Counted from the stretch's first letter, positions 1 to 40,478 are shown. The stretch is 64,000 bases of DNA from Mycteria americana (GCF_035582795.1 NC_134367.1:115964062-116028061); one strand, 5' to 3'. Notes: a model not told the origin generated them from the sequence alone. Translations and numbers: made by a program.

Positions 1-359
1 CTCTTCCTCCCAAAGCAATGCAGGGAAGAGCCGCGCAGGACGCGGCAGGAGGAGAAGGACGCCCGCCACTTTCACTCCCGCCCTCCGGGAGGCATGTGGA
101 CGCAGCAGAGCCCCAGCAGCCCCAGGGCGGCTGCTCGGCGCCTCCCCCCCGTGGCCGGGCGCCTGCCAGCGCCGGGGCTCCCATGCAGACCCGCCCCTGC
201 TCGCACGCCCCTAGAGCCGCTTCCCAGTGGGGGACACCCGGGCACCGGCGCCTCCGGCCGGCCCGCCCGCGCCGGGCTGGAGCTGGAGCTGGGGCCGAGG
301 CCGGGGCCCAGCCCTACCGCGGACCGGCACGGCTGGCGGCACTGCCCCGGAAGAGCCGC

Positions 360-588
360 TCGCCCGCAGCCCCGCCCCGCCCCGCCCCCGGGGGCGTGCC
401 CGGCGCCGGTGCGCGGTTTCGCCAATGAGAAAAATCTGCTGCCCTGCGTCAGCGCCGCGCGGCGGCGGCGGCGGCTGTTGCTAGGCAGGCCGGCACGGCT
501 GGCCCAATGGGAGCAGGGCGCTGCGGCCGGGCCCGGGCGCAGGCGGCGGCGGCGGCGGGCGCGGAGCGGCTGGGGCCCGGCGCTCACC
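360..588 (+). promoter_or_regulatory. PPP2R5D: PPP2R5D CpG-island promoter and 5' UTR
   Basis: This GC-rich stretch ends at the PPP2R5D start codon. It holds a run of GC boxes (SP1-type CCCCGCCC repeats) at about 369-392, a CCAAT box at 422-426 (CGCCAATGAG), a CRE/AP-1-like TGCGTCA near 444-450 and a second CCAAT box at 504-508 (GCCCAATGGG). No TATA box is visible, as expected for a housekeeping CpG promoter. The transcription start cannot be placed from sequence alone. In human, PEX6 lies upstream on the opposite strand, but I see none of its coding sequence in positions 1-588. Confidence 0.6.
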
Positions 589-28947
<28,359 letters not shown>

Positions 28948-29860
28948 TGGGCTCAGGAGCTGGCCTGGGAAGCTCTGCCCCATCCCTTTCCCCCAGGGGT
29001 CACGGAAATGCACTCAGTTCTCATGTATAAATAAGGAATGAACATGGTGAGCTGTGCCTGTCCTCCACTCCATCCGCATCCCTCCAGGGTAGATCTGGTT
29101 TTACATTATAACTTGTATCTCACCACTGTCATGTCCTCCCGCTTTTCCTCCTTCCTCCTGCTTTTCCACCTTGGGTGTGCGTGCGTGAAGGGAGCCTGCC
29201 TGACCTGCGATTGTATCATCCCAGGCAGGAGTCGCTTCATTTCCAGCTGCCGCCTGGTTCTTAGTCTGCCTGGGAGCCAGAGCCTTGCTGCCCTGCAACA
29301 CAGGCTCTGTGTTGGCCAGAGACTACCACGCATGGCTTGGCATGCTGCTACAAGCCCCAGGTGCCCATCTCCTCCATGCACCCTGTGCTGCCTGTGCAGC
29401 CAAGCCCTGTGGCAGTCAGAGATCAGGCTGAGCTTGGGGCAGGAGTGTGTGGCAGAGTTTGTGGGGGCTCTGCTGCCTCTCTGCCCTGCCTTGGGGTGCA
29501 GCTCTGCAGCTGGAGGGTCTCATGGAGGAGATGTTCGCTTCCACCTTTCTTTTGCTTCAAGCCCCTTGTTCTGTTCCCCTGTCAGTGGAGTGGGGGTTCA
29601 GTGCTTCACCACCCCCAGTAAAGCTGGGTGCAAGCACTACATACTGTTGCAGCTCTCCCTTTAGAGCATCCTTAGAAGCTCTCTTGTGGGAAAGTGAATT
29701 CCTTCAGCTGTTTGTGTTGGTCCGTGCTGACTTGTCTCCATCCCAGTGTCTAGGGTTAATTGTGGGCCCAGAATTAACTTCCCGCTTTGTAGCAGGCGTC
29801 GGCCACTGACTTCTGCTTTCTTCCTCTACCTGCTCAATTAAAATACTCCTGCAGCTCTCC
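28948..29860 (+). terminator. PPP2R5D: PPP2R5D 3' UTR and candidate poly(A) signal
   Basis: After the TGA at 28945-28947 comes about 0.9 kb with no coding signal. The best polyadenylation hexamer is ATTAAA at 29837-29842, the second most common variant, giving a 3' UTR of about 900 nt. An AGTAAA at about 29617 is a weaker alternative. No canonical AATAAA lies between the stop codon and 29860. Confidence 0.5.
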
Positions 29861-31660
29861 CTTTGTCGCTGTATCCCATCCTTAGCTCTGCAGTGGCCAG
29901 GGTTTCTAGGAAGCTTGCGCTGCTAAAGTCATTTCTGCAAACTAGTGGAAGCAATGGATACACGTTACGGGGCCAGGCTGAGTTTCTGAGTGTTCAGTTG
30001 TCTCCTCTTTATGATCAATGGCTAGGTGCTACTGCTGAATTGCTTCCGTGGGTGCTCTGAGCAAAGTTCGCCTCGCCCTGTTACTTTGGCACCTGCTGTG
30101 GCCCGAGGCCCTTGTTAGTTATCATATGGTGCATCAGGGACTTGCTGTGCTAATTTAGCATTTAGAGCGCACTTGCTGATAGCCCAGGGGGTTGCGCAGC
30201 ACTTGGGTGCTACTGTGATCCAGCTTTCTCCCCTACCCTTTGTGGTGCGGATTCAGTGCCAGGCCAAGGCGCCATCTCAGAGAGGCTGGCTTGTAATAGA
30301 AAAGGGAGTCTTCCTTGCTTCTTACCTGCTGCGCTTGCTTTCTTGACACATAAGCTTAAGTGGGTTTGCAATAGTGCAGGGAGCTTCAGGGTCGGTGCTA
30401 GTCTGACACTGCTTTGCAGCATCATGGGATGTTGCAGAAGGTCCTGGTGTATCTGCTTGTCCTCACCAGTAAACCATTCCCAGGTCAGAGGTTCATCCCC
30501 TCTGATCTTACTGCTGGTGTGCAGCACATCTTTCCTCCAACCCTAACTAAGCTGTTTTTTCCCTGTGTATCCTGTACCCCCTGCCCTGTTTAGCTCTCTT
30601 TCAGTTTGGCCCTCATTAGGCCACCATCTCTTAGGAGCAGCTGGCAAGCATGAGTATGTGCGAGATCACCCACAGTCACACAGGACCCCACCTCCCCTCC
30701 GCTTCATGCAATGGGCCAGTTCATCAGGAGACTTACGAAACACCTCAGGGAGGTTATTGCTTATTTTGAACATTAGTCCAAGCTCATGGTCAGCTGCTAA
30801 TCAATTACCTCACGCCTGGCACAGCATGTAGACATGCACTGGGTGATGCCGGATGGCGCACAGGAGCGGCAGGCGTCTCAGGGCACAGCGGAGACGAGGA
30901 CTGCCGAGTGCCAACCACGGCAAGGATCAGGCTGGGGAGGACGTTTCTTCCTGTTGCAGTACAGGCTTTCCAAGTCGTCCACTTAGCATTGCATTATAAG
31001 CCACCACCTCATTTTTAGAGTGCTACAGCATGTGTGTGCCCTCACTCAAGCCTGCTTGCTGCTAGGCAGTGGCTGCCTTTCCCTGCTGTGGGCTGTTCTG
31101 CCTGCAGAAGGAACAGACTTCTAGTGCGCAGAGGCTGTTGCTGTCCTGCAGGTAATCTGTCTCTGCCGGCAGTCCCCGAGCATGGCTGGAGGAATGCTGC
31201 AGGGGTTGTGCCATGGTGCAGGGACAGGACTGTAATGCGTCACGACTACATGCTGTACAGCTTCAATGTTCTCATAGCTTTGTGTGTCTTGTTCTGGGTC
31301 AGGGAACTTACGCTTAGTACCTTCACGTTGCCATTAGTTTGCTGCCTATTCATTCCAGTGTCCTGGACATCTAAGAAGGGGACCATGTGAGAAAGGGGGG
31401 AGTGTGTTCACCTCCTCCACCACACGTCCTGCTCATATGCAGACCTGCGTCTGCCACGCTACAGCTGCCCCTTGCTCAACACTTGGTTTCTAGCATTAGT
31501 GCTGCTCATTTCTGCCTATGCCTTTCCCCACATCAGCCAAATGGACAGAACTGGAGCTGCCTCTTCCACTTCACCTGGCTCCCTCCTCCCGAGGGAACAA
31601 GCAAAACTAACTACTGCATTCACCCCCTGGACACAAGTATTAAGCTGCTTCCAGTTCATA
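29861..31660. other. Intergenic gap between convergent PPP2R5D and MEA1
   Basis: About 1.8 kb between the two 3' ends. Open frames are short and unlike any protein I know. No repeat family, tRNA or structured RNA was recognised. Confidence 0.55.
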
Positions 31661-31676
31661 TGTACATATGGTGTAC

Positions 31677-31682
31677 TTTATT
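31677..31682 (-). terminator. MEA1: MEA1 poly(A) signal
   Basis: TTTATT on the + strand is AATAAA on the - strand, about 510 nt downstream of the MEA1 stop codon. It is the first canonical hexamer in the MEA1 sense direction and sets the likely 3' end near 31660. Confidence 0.6.
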
Positions 31683-32192
31683 TTCAGTAGAGCATTACAT
31701 AGTATGAAAGTGTTGGATTTTGTACAGATGTCCCTGTATGTACAGAACTAAATAAAACCGATCTCTTGGAAAGACACATTGGACTCCACCTCTGATATTC
31801 CAACACACAGCCCCTGTCCTGGGAGGAGGGGCCCTGGCATGGAGAGGGACTCTTCCAGCCCTGACAGCACAGAGACAAATCCAGTGTTTGTCCCAAGGGA
31901 ATCTGGGCAAAGCCAGCCAAGCCCCCTCCCTCCACACGCACACAGGTATAGAAACCAGTCAGGCTCCTCAGAGGCAGAGGAAGCCAATACAAGGACATCA
32001 CAGCGACATACGCGCCAGCCAGAGCCAGGAAAGAGGAGCAGGAAGGGAAGTAGGACAGCATCAGTTGTTGAAACTGGAAGGTCGATGCCGGCAAGTCCCG
32101 TCACCACCCAGCTCCGAGGCAGCGGGCGCCTGCCTTGCATGCGGGGCAGAAAGAGGGCTGGGGTTAGCAGCCCCCGCGCCGCAGCTTGGCCC

Positions 32193-32945
32193 TCACTTCC
32201 ACTCGGGCCTGGGGCCACTGAGGCTCTGCCGGGCCTGCAGCGTGCGCTGCACCACGTCCTTCCACTGGTCCTCCGAGATCTGGCTGGCCCAGGCAGGGAT
32301 GCCTAGGGTGGGAAGCTTCACGCTGGCCATCGTCCTCTTCACCAGTTCCACATGCTCTGGGAACAGAGAGGGCATGAGGCCGCGGCCGAGTGCCGGGCGG
32401 GGCGGCCGGGGAGGCCCGGCCGGAGACGCCGTTACCTGCATCCATGGGGATGGAGCTGCGGCTGCTCTGTGCCTCGGCGCCTTCCTCCGCCGCTGCCGCC
32501 TCCTCCTCCTCCTCGCTGTCCGCCGGTGGGTCGGGCAGGTGCAGCCTCAGCATCTGCAGAGAAAGGCGGACAGCGGCGGTCAGGCCCGTTCCCGTTGCCC
32601 TGCCCGCGGGACCGCGCCGCCCCGCTGCCGGATCTCCCTCAGCCCCGGCCCGGCCCGGCGGGAGGCGCTGGGCGGTACCTGCAGCCGCTCCTGCAGGCCG
32701 GGGCCCGGCTCGGCGCAGCCCGCCGGAGCGGCGGGAGAGCCCGCCTCGCCGGGGCCCTGCTCCGGCTCCTGGTTCAGCGGCTGGTACAAGTACCCGCCGC
32801 CGCCTTCCTCCTCCTCTTCTTCTTCCTCCTCCTCCTCCTCCTCTTCCTCGTCGCCGCTCCAGCCCTCCGCGCCGTCGGGGGCCTCCGGCGGCCCCGGCTC
32901 CTCGGGACACACCCGCTCCGGCCCCATGCTCCCCGCCACCGCCAT
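32193..32945 (-). CDS. MEA1: Male-enhanced antigen 1 (3 coding exons, 182 aa)
   Basis: Coding exons on the minus strand are 32945-32679, 32553-32436 and 32356-32193, with GT-AG junctions joining to 549 nt. Family markers in order: MGPER (residues 7-11), an acidic run (E33-E47), [12 protein letters not shown], then [33 protein letters not shown], and the end [17 protein letters not shown] with a C-terminal EWK. Human MEA1 (about 185 aa) has the same blocks. No enzymatic domain is known; the family is linked to male germ-cell expression but its molecular job is unclear. Start: the ATG at 32945 gives [11 protein letters not shown]; the internal ATG at 32927 would start at MGPER. It is convergent with PPP2R5D and shares its 5' CpG region with KLHDC3. 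Confidence 0.93.
32805..32849 (-). repeat. GAG/GAA tract coding 15 consecutive glutamates in MEA1
   Basis: On the MEA1 sense strand this is 15 uninterrupted Glu codons mixing GAG and GAA, flanked by Asp32 and four glycines. The human protein has a shorter interrupted acidic stretch (EEPEEEQEE) here. Together with the GAG run in exon 2 it makes the N-terminal half strongly acidic. Confidence 0.9.
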
Positions 32946-33003
32946 CCACCGGGCGCGGCGCCGGGGAGGCCCCTACACCGCCCGGAAGCGCCGTTGCCGC
33001 GGG

Positions 33004-33024
33004 GCACTGTGGGTGTTGTAGTCC
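33004..33024 (-). promoter_or_regulatory. ZNF143/THAP11-type ACTACA motif facing MEA1
   Basis: The minus strand reads GGACTACAACACCCACAGTGC, close to the SBS consensus ACTACAAYTCCCAGNATGC bound by ZNF143 with THAP11/HCFC1. It differs by CACCCAC in place of TTCCCA-type sequence. It sits about 60 bp upstream of the MEA1 ATG. Confidence 0.55.
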
Positions 33025-33321
33025 CGGGGCGGGGGGGAGGGGGCCGCCGGCACGCGCCGCCACTGCCCTCCCCCGCCGCCCCCGGCCCCTCCAGGCGATG
33101 CCGTACCGTGCCCGGCCGCGGGGCCGCGCAGCGCGGGCGGGACCGGGCCCATGGCGGGGCGGGGCAGGGCAGGGCACGGCAGGCGCCACCCCCGAGGGGA
33201 GCCTGGGCCCGGCACCCCCGGAGGGGCCCTGTGGGGCCGTGCCAGGCCGTACCGCCCCGGCGGGTGAGGGCGCCCGCGGTCCCGGGCGGGCGGGGCCGGG
33301 CGGGCGGGGCGGCGCCGCGCC

Positions 33322-33342
33322 GGACTACAAGTCCCAGGGAGC
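33322..33342 (+). promoter_or_regulatory. ZNF143/THAP11-type ACTACA motif facing KLHDC3
   Basis: The + strand reads GGACTACAAGTCCCAGGGAG, then C. This matches the core ACTACAANTCCCAG very well. It lies about 50-70 bp upstream of the inferred KLHDC3 first-exon donor, in KLHDC3 orientation, and so may be at or just downstream of the transcription start, where this motif is usually found. Confidence 0.65.
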
Positions 33343-33393
33343 GGCGGGCGCGGTCGTCGGAGTGGGGCTGCCGGGCCGCCTTCCCGCCGTCAG
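33343..33393 (+). other. KLHDC3: Inferred noncoding first exon of KLHDC3
   Basis: A good donor (CAG|GTATGG) lies at 33393/33394 just downstream of the ACTACA element, and the KLHDC3 coding start is in a separate exon 7 kb away. The 5' end of this exon is unknown; the start given is only the edge of the motif. No ATG-initiated frame continues across the junction. Confidence 0.5.
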
Positions 33394-36300
33394 GTATGGG
33401 ACCGGGGCTGAGAGGGACTGGCCGTTGGGGCGGAGCGGGGCGCCCGCGCTGCCCTCCCGGGGAGCTGGCGGTGGGGCCGGCCGTGGAGAGCGGGGGAGCT
33501 GGCACTACCACCAAGCCCCTCTGTGAGGGCCGGGCCCGGGGGCGCGGGGCCGCCGCCCTCCCCGGTTGCTCTCGGCCACCGGTCGTAAGGCGGCGGTTGG
33601 AAGCGTGCGGTGGCCCTGAGGGGCCCGTGCGGGGCGGTGGCAGGCCGACCCCGCTGTCCCTCTCCTCCGCCGGGGCTGGCGGACCCCTTGCCGGGGAGGC
33701 TGCCCTCCTGGTCCTCGCCCTGGTGTAACCGCCGCTGGGCCTTCTCTCTCCATCTCCGCGGGCTTGTGCGATTTCAGCCCGTTTGCGCTTTCCCCCAGGC
33801 TTGGCCACGTTGACGGGCTTGGGGCTTCACGCCTGCTCCCCGTGCGCCAAGGCCGGGCAACGGCTGGCACCGGTGAGCGCGGTGAGCACCGGTGCGCCCT
33901 GGCTGAGCCCAGCGAAACGCTCGGCCCGGAGGGTCCCGGTGTCGGTGTGACAGCGGGTGCGGGGGAAGAAAACGGCGCGGCTTTGCGTAGAGCGAGAAAC
34001 GCCGCGTTAGCTGTCACCTCGGCTCTCCTGAGCCCGCTCCCTCCCAGGGGCAGAAACAGCCCCTTGGCGTGGCAGAAACAGCTTGACAGTAGCCAGAGGC
34101 CGGGACAAATTCCTGGCAGGGGAGAGGGGGTCAAGGAATATCTCCGAAGCTTAGGTGCGCTCTGTAGAGAAGCGGCGGTGGGGTTTGGGAGGCAAGGGGA
34201 GAAGTCAGGTCAGTAGGTGCAGAATCTTAGCTGGGCTTTGGGCAAAAGTAAGTCAGCAGTGAACAAAATATTTGGGCAAAAATAAGGAGGTGGTGCTGCT
34301 GTCTGCAGGGAGGGACTCTGGAATAAATTTCTGCCTGAGCAGTGTGGTCTGTGATTCCCGTGTCTAACAGGAGCTTCCAGATCAGTCTCAGTTAACAAGC
34401 TCAGGGGCTGTTCTAGCACTGCCTAGTTTACTGTTGCTGGAATTACGTTGCGAGTGTCCAAGCTGCTGAATGTGCAAGCTTGCAATTTCACACTGCCTTA
34501 GCATAAATAGTCAAAGCATCAGATAAATGTCAAGCATGAGTGAAGAAAGTGGGTTGTTCTCGTGCTATCTCTAACAGTAAGTTGGATGTGCTTGAAATAG
34601 AACCGTCTATATGGACTGTTGAGCTGGCTGGGCTATTTTAAGTGTTACTAAACCTTGTGGCTGGCATCTTTTCGGAGACGGGACTGAGGCGGCCACACGG
34701 TAGGATTTGCTCTCCAGAGCGACTTTGCAGGGGCAGTAGGCTGCTTTGCTTGGGGTGGTGCTGTAATTCTGGGGCTGGCAGGGCGAGCCCTGGAAAATCC
34801 GGGCCGCTTTCTGCTGGGTTTCTCCCCCTTGCTGTGGGAATTGACTGCAGCAAGGCTAATCTGAGCAGCTTTCAGAATGGCTCTAGGTTTCTTTCTGTGT
34901 GCATAGAGGAACAAGGCAGCCCAGTGAACTCTCTTTGCACAAAGAAGTAGATCCAAGCATATATATTTTTGTTCTAAGATTGTCAGCTGGCTGCTGTACT
35001 TGGCAATGGTCAATAGCTTTCTACCTCGAATTAAATGTTTTCATGGTTAATTGTAGGAATTCAAAATAGAAAGTCTAAAGCAAATAGAACAAACAGCTGG
35101 AAAATCTGACTGCAAAAACCATGATTACTTTTTTTTTTTTTTCCATCTGTGCCACTTTGTTCAAGTCACAACAACAGCTTTGGAAGGTATGCTAGTGAGA
35201 AATTACTGAGTGATTTTTTTCTGATGATTTCGGATGGCTATATGCTGTGCTGGTAGGCTCTTGTTAGGTGTAAGCTGGGGCAGTTAGGATGAAGGTTGTT
35301 TCAGGTGTTATGTGCATCTTCAGACAACAGCACAGCCAGAGATTTGGGAGTGTTGTCTCTAAGTGCTGTATTCGAAGAACACAGAGCTGACTTAAAATCT
35401 GGTTGTTCCCTTGCTTAGCAGTGAAATGCCCCAGATGAATTTCTGCGCTCCCTTTGCTGGATGTCAGCGCTGACGAAGAACAAGGGAGGTGTTGAAGGAC
35501 GTCCATAGCTATTTCTCTTGCTAACAGACTTGTGAGCTTCCACTTGTGGTCAGGTGTCACACCTGACTGCAGCGACAACTAGTCTGCCGTCACCCCACGG
35601 CTGTTGTTGCACCACTTACTCTCGAAGTGTGTACCTGGGCTTGTGGTGCTGTGCACAGTCAGTGGAGGGCTTCAGGCGTTTCTGTGGGACCACAGCAGGT
35701 TATTTTGAGCACTTTTAAATTTTAGACTCCCTGTGCTTAGTGGCACAGGAACAGCACATTGCCATGCTCAAGTGAGCATTTCCAGCATCATCAGCGTCAA
35801 GTACTTCAACAGTAGGTGAAGTGTAACCCGATTTTTAGAAACATTCTTATTCCTGGAAATTAATGACAGGACCTGCCAGGGTTTCAACCCAAATTTCTCT
35901 GTGTTCTCTGTGCTTGACTGTAACTCTGGATAGATTGTGCCAGACCAGGGAAATAGGAAGTTGTGAAGACTGCATGATCGCTGCCTGTGTGAGTGCAAAG
36001 TTAAATGGAAAGATCTATTAGTTTTTGGAGAGGTGAAGTGGGGAGCTGACACGTGCGTCAGTGAAAGCAAGCAGTGACTTGAACAGAAGCTCTTCTGTGA
36101 AGGAGACCCCAAGTGTGTGCGTGCGTGTGGTCAGGATGCTCAGTGTGTCACTTCTCCCAGCTGAGACTGGGGGAAGAGAGGCAGCCAGAGCTTCCTGATC
36201 TAAGGTGAGCCAGCGTATGTCAAGCTAACAGAGCATGTGGGAGTGCAGTTTCATTAGTTTTGTTTCATCTAGAAATCTCTTCTCTCACTATACAAGAAAC

Positions 36301-39300
36301 TTTTGCTTGTTTTGAGGGAGCTTTTTGTTCTCCCTATAAGTATATGGTCATAGTTCCTGGGGCCTTTGGGGCATGATTCCTGCTGGACATGCTGAATCAG
36401 TTGGAGGAGATTCCTCAGACCTTCAACCAGCTTCTGCTGCGGGCGCAGATGAACTGCAGAGGCTGCTCTAAAAGAGGTGCAGCTCTGGGGAGGAGAGGGT
36501 TGTCTCAGCAGGATCCAGAAAAGGGACACACACTTAGCTCAGTGTCTGCATGAATCCATGTACAAGGCAACCCTCCTCTTACCCTGCTGGCTTTTGGCAG
36601 TAGCAATAGCTTCTATGATTTAAATGATTCAAGCTTAATTTTTCTGTGGTGTGAAAGCCCTTCCTCTGATCCATGATGAATGTTAGTGTCACTAACTGTC
36701 CCTTTGGTTTGTGGTGCAGAGTGAAAAAGCACCTGGTTTGCCTGAGCTGGAACATGTACTGCCTCCTGCAGCTAACACCCTCCCGGTTCTCTGGTACAAT
36801 TTGCCTCTGTCTTATCAATGTTTCTGTATTTTATAGCCTACCTCCCTGTTGCTGGTCTCCTAAACGAGAAATCGCAGAATGTATTTTGCATAACTTAATA
36901 TTGTACAGTTGGGGGAAATTGTTAGTAAATTGTTTGATATCAGTTTTGCTGTTCCCCTCTCTCCCTGGCTGTGCCCTGTGCAATCTTTAAAGAAACCTAA
37001 GGCACACTGCCTGATGTCAAGTGTATTAATGCCTCCTATTAAGAAGTCCTCGTAGGAAGGAGGTTGGAAGGTGGTGTATTTATGCCTTCTTTAATATCAT
37101 ATAAATTATCATTGGAAATCAAAACCTTAAAAGGAACTTAACAGTGTGCATAGTTGTAGACAGGAAAAAAAGGTGTTTAACTCATAATTGCAGGTAATGC
37201 AGAGAGGGGGATTGCAGGAGGAAAATTGACTTTGGAACAGAAGATGGCTCTAATGAAACAATTTCAAAAAGAGGCAGGAGAAGAGAGAGGCTGGAACTGG
37301 ACACAGAAAGCACGGGGAGGAGCGGTGGGTCCTCGGGAGACAGGGCTGTGGGGCTGTGCAGGGAGGATAAGGGGGTGGACCTCTGCGTGGCTGCAAAGGT
37401 GAGAACAAGTGCTTGGTGAAGGCGGGAAGACCTTGTGGCAGTTTTGGGGTAGGGTTGTGGTCAGTGGCAGAAGAAGACGACTGAGTCTGGCTGGATGTTT
37501 TTATTACAGTGTAGAAAAGAGCACTCGGGTTTGGAAAATCCCTGGCAGCTTGTTAAATCCTGTGTTTTCCTTTGTCTTTCAATATATGATCCTGTAAGGA
37601 TTGCTTCACACTTCTGATTGTTTTCTTTTCGTAGAGTGAATGAGTGTTTCTGTGTGCCCTGGGTCTGACAAGTGGCAGCGAGAGGCTGTGCTGGCTACGC
37701 TTTGTGTTTGCTCTGAGGGGGTATCCCTGTCCCGAGCCAAGGTGAAGTGCAGCCAACTTCAACCCCATCACCCCCACCACCGCCTCGGGCCTGCATACAA
37801 CCGCCTGCCTCCCGGGAAGGGCTCATCTCTGGAAAAACCTTTCCCAGTAATTGTAGAAAACAACATTGCAACATCATTGCTACAACATCAACATCATTTC
37901 CTACAGTGTAACCAGCTGGGCCTTGAGCTGCTGTCTCTCAGTTGACCAGATTAACTTCTTAGGATGTACAGCCTTTGTTTCCTGTGTTCCTATGACTAAT
38001 CTTAATGATGAAAATGTTCAGGCAGGGTAGCCGGCTCTTGTTGGAGTGAAAGGACCAGCGTCCTGCTCCGACAGCAGCGTGCTCCTTGGCACACGGCTTA
38101 AGTGAACTCCCAAGGGTAAAGAAGAATTTTCCCAGCCTTTCTGGCAAAAAAGGCAAGCAGTTTGGTACAATGCCTGCCTGCCACACCAGGCTGCTGTGCT
38201 CCTCTGCCCCAGGAGGAACCAAGTGGAGAACTTGGAAGTACGATTCATCCTCTTAATCTTCCAGGATCAGGCTCAGTCTGAGGGGTATTGAAAATATTGG
38301 CACTGGTCATAGAGTCCAGTTAAGCCCCTGGAGGAGTCTCTTACAGAATCACTTAACCAAGAACCAATTTTGAGGAAAATCTTGGTTAGATTTCTCAGTG
38401 ATAACTCATGACTGAGGCAGGAAACAGATTTAGATATGTGAAGCCTTCAAAATAGCCTGAAAGGTGACTTGGGTGGTCTCCATGGAAACTCATCTATTCT
38501 GTAGCTTTGCAGAGGACTTATACAAGAGCTGCTGCCTGGCTTAAAAAAAAATAGTAATTTAAAAACCAAAAACTGAACCTGCTAGATCTGAATTTGAGGT
38601 GGTCCTAGACAGTGAAGTGTGGCCTGTAGCAGAGGGGGGCTGTTCCTGGGCTCTTCTGGAGCAGCTCTGCTGGAGAAAAGCTTGATGTGACTTTCTGGGT
38701 TGCTGACTGCAATTTAGGTTACGGTGGTTGCTGCAGGAAGAAGCTGCTTCACAGGAGGGACTCCTTGCTCTGCGCTCATCTGTTACAAGTAAGACTGCAG
38801 GATGCTCTCTGGACTTTGCATATGTCCTGTTGCTGTCACTTTCAGGTACAGAGCATGCTCTGGCTGCCAGTCTCTATTTTGGGAACAACTTGAAATAACT
38901 TTAAAAAGAAATTACTCAAATTTTCTTGAGATTTAGGAGTTCTGGAATGAGACAACTGGTTTCTGGATGCTTTTGAACTGTCTGTAGTATGCATGGCTGG
39001 AGCTGGAAGCCCGAGCTCTGTTCCACGCCAGGAGCTCCCTGTTGGGCAGTGTCTCTGACTCTTTCCTCAGGTGGGGATAAAATGGGAGTGTACAGGTGGG
39101 CCAGATGCTGCAGTGATCAGGCTGCTGATGGGCTGTACAGATGCCTGGTTGTGAGTGGTGGTTCCACTTGACTGAGGGACCAGGGGAGGCCGACTGGAGC
39201 AGAGTAGCATGGCGCTGCCCCTTCTTGCTGCTCTCCAACTATTTCAGAAACTTTAAAGAGGAGGAAAGTTCTCCTTGTGAACGCTCAGTACTTTCCAAAA

Positions 39301-40472
39301 AGAAAAGGGACAGAGGAAATGTGTAGGAATTTTAGTCCTCGTTCTAAGGCATCTTCAAATTTCTTTGTGTTCTGCAAATGCTAAAACTGGCTGTGGGGTG
39401 GGAGCGTGCTGACTGCGTCTTCCAAGAAGCTAGAACCAAGCAATAAAAAAGAGAATTTTCTTTAGGCTGTCTGAAACACTGACTCTCTTCTAATGGCTGT
39501 TTTTCAGCTGGGAGAAGACTGTTAAAGAATTGAACTGACCTGCTTTTTCAGAAGTACCCAGGCAGGACTGTGCTCCAAATCCTTAGATCCAAAGGAGAAT
39601 CTCTGCAAAAATCAGCTGTGGTGACTCCTCTAAGAGCTGATCTAAGCCACCTGTTTGAAGTGTGAAGCATATCAGTTTCTTAACTGAGATATGATATTAC
39701 AAAATTTTCCTAGTTATGCTTGGATTTGCTGTGGGAGGAAAAGGCCTTATTCTGATCATTAGCAAAGAACTTTCTCCCCAGACTAGGGGGTTTCTGTCCT
39801 CTCATGTTTAATTAAGCTAGACCCTAGTGCTCAAATCAGTAAGTCCAAATGCTAGTGTTGTAGTCCACCCCCGTACCGGGGAGTCAGTTGCTTTATGTGG
39901 GGGTAGTTCTCTGGGGGTTTTTTTTTAGTGTTTTTTTTTTTTTAAATATTTTCCTCTGCTGTTTCTCATGACTGATCCAAAGAGCATGCTCTCTTCCCTC
40001 TGGCTCTGTTCTTTTCACCTTCACAATTGGCTCTCACTGTGTGTTTTCATTCATGTGGACAAATTGTTCTGGTGCGTACATGATGTGTACATGACCAGGG
40101 CATGGCTGAGCGCGCAGCACTTGGCTGTCTTTGCCAAAGGTGCTTAGCTTGGGCTGCCTGTACAGCCACCCTGAGGTTTTTTTGTATGCGAGGGCATCTC
40201 TGCTTGCTTGTCTGAGCCTTGCTCAGCTTACAGTACCTGCCTTGTGTCTCCTTCCCAGTGGGAGAGTAACACCATCTCCAGTTGGGAGGCAGATGACTGA
40301 AGATACAGCAATGTGTCCTTTGTAGTTGGCACTCAAGGAAGATAGGAAGACCTGCAAGACAGATCATGTTATTTTAGCATTCTGTCTCTGTTACAGAGCC
40401 AGGTGACATCGTGGTGGCCCAGGAAGCATGCGGCTGTGGTGCTGGGGGCCCTGAAGACTGTCTGGCTTGCAG
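33394..40472 (+). other. KLHDC3 intron 1 (7.1 kb)
   Basis: GC-rich for the first 800 bases, then ordinary. I see poly-T runs at about 35129-35142 and 39936-39949, a perfect E-box/T-box palindrome at 35549-35567 (listed separately), and no coding or RNA gene. The end is either the acceptor at 40471-40472 (TTGCAG|GGAGG) or an alternative at about 40394-40396 (GTTACAG|AGCC). Confidence 0.5.
35549..35567. promoter_or_regulatory. 19-bp palindrome with paired CAGGTG/CACCTG E-boxes
   Basis: GTCAGGTGTCACACCTGAC has 9-bp perfect arms around one central base. It contains inverted CAGGTG and CACCTG E-boxes (ZEB/SNAI type) and a TCACACCT T-box half site. It lies in KLHDC3 intron 1, and any regulatory role is inference. 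Confidence 0.4.
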
Positions 40473-40478
40473 GGAGGA

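Larger units (their letters stand above)
32946..33393. promoter_or_regulatory. Bidirectional CpG promoter of MEA1 (-) and KLHDC3 (+)
   Basis: Less than 0.45 kb separates the MEA1 start codon from the KLHDC3 first-exon donor. The segment is very CpG-rich, lacks a TATA box and contains two oppositely oriented ACTACA elements, listed separately. The head-to-head layout predicts shared, ubiquitous expression of both genes. Confidence 0.75.

Noticed and set aside
31751-31756. AATAAA on the + strand near the MEA1 3' end
   Set aside because: It lies 2.8 kb past the PPP2R5D stop codon inside the MEA1 3' UTR. ATTAAA at 29837 is a closer candidate for PPP2R5D.
31888-33808. Several 340-460-codon open frames across the MEA1-KLHDC3 promoter on both strands
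   Set aside because: They overlap the real MEA1 exons in other frames and read through introns. They are GC-driven shadows.
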